Assembly (NCBI GenBank): GCA_036937835.1
Contig: CM072875.1
Location: 11,793,001-11,857,000 of the forward strand
Reading direction: 5' to 3'
From: Pampus argenteus
Lineage: Eukaryota; Chordata; Actinopteri; Scombriformes; Stromateidae
Length of the DNA: 64,000 nucleotides
In this document: one piece after another, positions 61,330-64,000 of the stretch
How the letters are laid out: every line of letters starts with the position of its first letter
How positions within the stretch are numbered: position 1 is the first letter of the stretch
The notes under the pieces: model-generated
What the model saw: the letters and a program-made list of their open reading frames with translations, nothing else
Database searches by the model: none
Told to the model about the DNA's origin: nothing
Translations under genes and position numbers: made by a program

Positions 61330-62147
61330 AGATATTTCAAGTGGTTTTTTTTTCCTTTTAATATTGATGATTATAACAACTAATGAAAACCCCAAATTGA
61401 GTAGAAAATTTGAATATTGTGGAAAGGTTTAACATTGAGGACACCTGGTACCACACCCTAATCAGCTGCAAAGGCCTTTAAATGGACTGCTGACGTGACA
61501 GTTGTCCAAAAGGCGACCATTGACACCTTGCACAAGGAGTGCAAGACACAGGAAGTCATTACTAAGCAGGCTGGCTGTTCACAGAGCTCTGTGTCCAAGC
61601 ACATTCATAGAGAGGCGTAGGGAAGGAAAAGATGTGGTAGAAAAAAAAAAGTGTACAAGCAGTAGGGATGACCACACCCTGGAGAGGATTGTGAAACAAA
61701 GCTCATTCACAGATGTGGGAGAGAATCACAAAGAGTGGACTGAAGCCGGAGTCAGTGTTTCAAGAAGCAGCACACATAGATGTAAGCCAGAGGGTGCCAT
61801 GGGTTTGGAGTGAGAGACGAGAGGCACTGAATCACATTGCTTGAGAGTAAAGTCTTCACAGTCGGTGATGATTTGGGGTGCCATGTCAACCTTTCCATTA
61901 TTTCCATTTTTATACTTTTTCAGTTGGCCAACATTTCTAAAAATATTCTAATTTTTATGAGATACTGAATTTGGGATTTCCAAATTATATATAGTTATAA
62001 TAATCAAAATTTAAAGAAAGACTTGAAATATCTCACTGAAATGAATATAATGAATGCATCCATTATACAGGTTTCACTTTTTTGAATGGAATTACTGAAA
62101 CAAATCAACTTTTTCACGATATTCTAATTTTATGACCAGCACATATG
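61330..62147 (+). mobile_element. Degenerate Tc1/mariner element, internally deleted
   Basis: The frames between 61,495 and 61,890 carry pieces of a Tc1-type transposase: DTLHKECKTQEVITKQAG-like, QSSVSKHIHRE, KCTSSRDDHTLERIVKQS and HKEWTEAGVSVSRSSTHR, then a jump to the VMIWGAMS block, so most of the catalytic domain is deleted and frames shift. The flanks are inverted repeats of each other: ATTGATGATTATAAC on the left pairs with GTTATAATAATCAAAAT on the right. The right end finishes in TATTCTAATTTTATGACCAG, typical of a fish Tc1-like family; the left end lacks the outermost part of its repeat. The copy is non-functional. Confidence 0.8.
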
Positions 62148-62202
62148 TATAATTTAAATGAATCAAAGGTTGCTAACTTTTTTTTTGTTTTTGTTTTCCC
62201 AG

Positions 62203-62362
62203 TTAAACATTAGCCGAGGACAGCAGCGATGGAGAAAGAAGATGAGGAGCTGTGTTAACAAGCTACAGGACCATGTCGGCAACAAGTGCAGTGGGACATT
62301 ATATGACATGGATACTATCTATTTCAACTTTAAGGAAGTGGAGAAAGGACTTCTCCGATAAG
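62203..62362 (+). other. Candidate exon of an unidentified gene
   Basis: A long T-rich tract and CCCAG acceptor (ends 62202) and a strong donor (TAAG|GTAAGTC at 62363) bound 160 bp. One frame reads about 52 codons, including RGQQRWRKKMRSCVNKLQD, to a stop just before the donor; another begins ATGGAGAAAGAAG and stops early. An untranslated 5' exon of a gene to the right is the simplest reading. I do not recognise the peptide. Confidence 0.25.
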
Positions 62363-62700
62363 GTAAGTCTTCGTAATCATTAACTAACATCACACCCGCT
62401 AACTGTTTCCATCGGTGGTTTCTTTGCTCACGGTAAGATAGCGTAATGTCTCTAAATGGCTGTCTGTGTGTTTTAAAAAAGGTTATATTCACTTTGTTTA
62501 TAATCTGAAGCTACCAATTGTTTTTGCTGGATCTTCTCAGTTTTTGCAATGGTGGAAGAAGTATTCAGGTCCTTTACTTCAGTAAAAATACCACACAAAA
62601 TACTCCTTCATAAGTTAGTCCTGCATTCAAAACTTTAAAAGTATCAACAAGCAAACTATGCACTATGTTCATGTGTTTTTTTTTGTTCAGAGGGCCTATA

Positions 62701-63237
62701 TTTTTTTAAATTTCTGTTCTTTATTCAGGGAAACCTTGACTGAGCAAATTGCTCTTTTACAGCAATGCCCTGATCACAACAAACACAAACAATATACAAT
62801 AAATAGCCCAACCGGTTGACAGTTAACAGTTAAAACGATCAATTTTAAAACAGGTAAAACCAGTTAAACAAGTTTAAACAAGATCAAAAACACAGTTTAA
62901 AACAAGATCAGTTAAAGCAAGAACACTGTATATTTCCCGTACCATGTATTAAAACTTTAAAACGGTTTACGGACACAAGTTTGTCTAATTTCAGTGTCTC
63001 TTGCAGATGGTTCCATTTAGTGGGTGCATAAAACTGAAAAGCTAATTTGCCAGCCTCTGATCTTATTTGGGGTGTTTCTTGTGAGCTTGTGCTATATGTG
63101 CAGTGTCTAAAATGTAAAAGAGAAGTGAGGTATGATGGTAATTTGCCTTGTAGTGCTCTGTAAATGAAAAGGAGGCAATGTCTTTCCCTCCTCTCATGGA
63201 GAGAGGACCACCCTACACTCTCATATACTATACTCAC
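62701..63237 (-). mobile_element. LINE 3'-end fragment (non-LTR retrotransposon)
   Basis: On the minus strand a 109-codon frame (63237-62908) reads GWSSLHERRERHCLLFIYRA, then LPSYLTSLLHFR and KLAFQFYAPTKWNHL, the pattern at the C-terminus of LINE ORF2 proteins (WxxLxxRRxxHxLxFxYKxL...PxxWNxL). It is followed by a 3' UTR with GAGCAATTTGCTCAG and GAATAAAG, then an A-rich end at about 62,701. The reverse-transcriptase catalytic part is absent, so the copy is strongly 5'-truncated. It differs in sequence from the L2 element at 24.6 kb. The clade is uncertain. Confidence 0.7.
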
Positions 63238-64000
63238 TTGTGTGAGATTTGAGTCACTATCTTGGATAATTGTTTTCCTAGTAACGTTACACTAAATACA
63301 GATAACTGTACAAGTCATGTATATTGATACATGCAAATACAACCTTTGCATTCAGTACTGATATGTCCCTGTATTGAAGTATATGCTTTGTAGTATGTAT
63401 ATAGTTTTGTATGCTAAGATGCATAAGAGGCACATACAAGCCACGTATCTCTGAAACAGTATTTCCATAGTTTTCTCTTCAACATAATTCTTCTTGTCTA
63501 AATGTCATCCTAAAACTCTTGGTGTAACGTTTTAACAGGGTTTGTTGAATTCTACCACGATGAAATGGTACTACAAAAGTGAAGTCCTTAGATGTGTGAC
63601 TTGGCTTCTGAACAGCACCACTGCTTAAAGGAGCGCTTTCAGTTTGAAAGGTGATTTGACAGGCTGTGACTGTGGGATGGGTATATATTCAGGGCAGAAG
63701 TTGAATAATTTGCACTTACGATGCCACTCGCTTTTACTCTTCTTTTCTGGAAAATGTGGATCTGATGATTTGCTGTACAACAGAAATAACAGTTAAGAGG
63801 AAATTCAAGAAAGAAGAAGCAGAGCTTATGAATCAGATAAAGCCAGCTGCTTTTTTTTTCATGATATTGTCCTACCTGCTAGTTTCACTTCCCAGTGTCT
63901 TGACTATCATGGTCAGATTTTTGTATCCAAACACAGCCGTGCACAGATTAACACACATTGTCTGTAAAGATGGAGTACAAAGAGAAATGTTGAAATAACT
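63238..64000. other. Unassigned DNA at the window end
   Basis: No gene, repeat or RNA is recognised. An 80-codon open frame at 63756-63998 has no family similarity that I can name and is cut close to the window edge. Confidence 0.4.

Overview
This window is nuclear DNA from a teleost fish, most likely a percomorph. Genes are split by GT-AG introns and short by vertebrate standards. Non-coding DNA is AT-rich and full of (CA)n, (GATA)n and (TA)n microsatellites. The interspersed repeats (an L2-clade LINE, a Tc1-like relic, hAT-type relics and a 'TTAGCTTAGCATAAAG' family) are typical of ray-finned fish. There is no bacterial-style operon, CRISPR array or recognisable rRNA or tRNA gene.

Five protein-coding genes were reconstructed by joining exons at splice sites in matching phase. 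Left to right: ap1s3 (+, 746-4042, five exons, 154 aa, sigma subunit of the AP-1 clathrin adaptor); scg2 (-, 5736-7541, single coding exon, 601 aa, secretogranin II, precursor of secretoneurin); acsl3 (-, 19357-24286 coding, 14 coding exons, 717 aa, long-chain acyl-CoA synthetase, with a probable untranslated first exon near 28.34 kb); pax3 (+, 38593 to about 55346, nine exons, paired box/homeobox factor of neural crest and muscle progenitors); and a single-exon KCNE-family potassium-channel beta subunit (+, 57852-58235).

Layout: 0.5-4.9 kb ap1s3 and its 3' region, tail-to-tail with scg2; 4.9-8.2 kb scg2 with a CRE/TATA-type promoter; 8.2-16.5 kb gene-free; 16.5-28.6 kb acsl3, with an L2 LINE carrying an intact reverse-transcriptase ORF in its first intron; 28.6-38.2 kb gene-free except for a decayed hAT-type transposase; 38.2-56.4 kb pax3 with an 8.7-kb intron 4; 57-59 kb the KCNE gene; 59-64 kb a repeat-rich tail with a Tc1 relic, a LINE 3' fragment and one unassigned candidate exon.

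The genes are not a pathway. They are a conserved neighbourhood corresponding to human 2q36 (PAX3...ACSL3-KCNE4-SCG2-AP1S3), compacted and rearranged: SGPP2, FARSB and MOGAT1 are absent between acsl3 and pax3, scg2 is inverted, and a KCNE gene sits on the far side of pax3. The points most worth checking are the pax3 exon 8/9 junction (possible GC-AG intron or a changed C-terminus), loss of the tandem acceptor behind the PAX3 Q+/Q- isoforms, an unlisted alternative last exon in ap1s3, and the odd acidic juxtamembrane tail of the KCNE protein. I found no convincing wholly new system.
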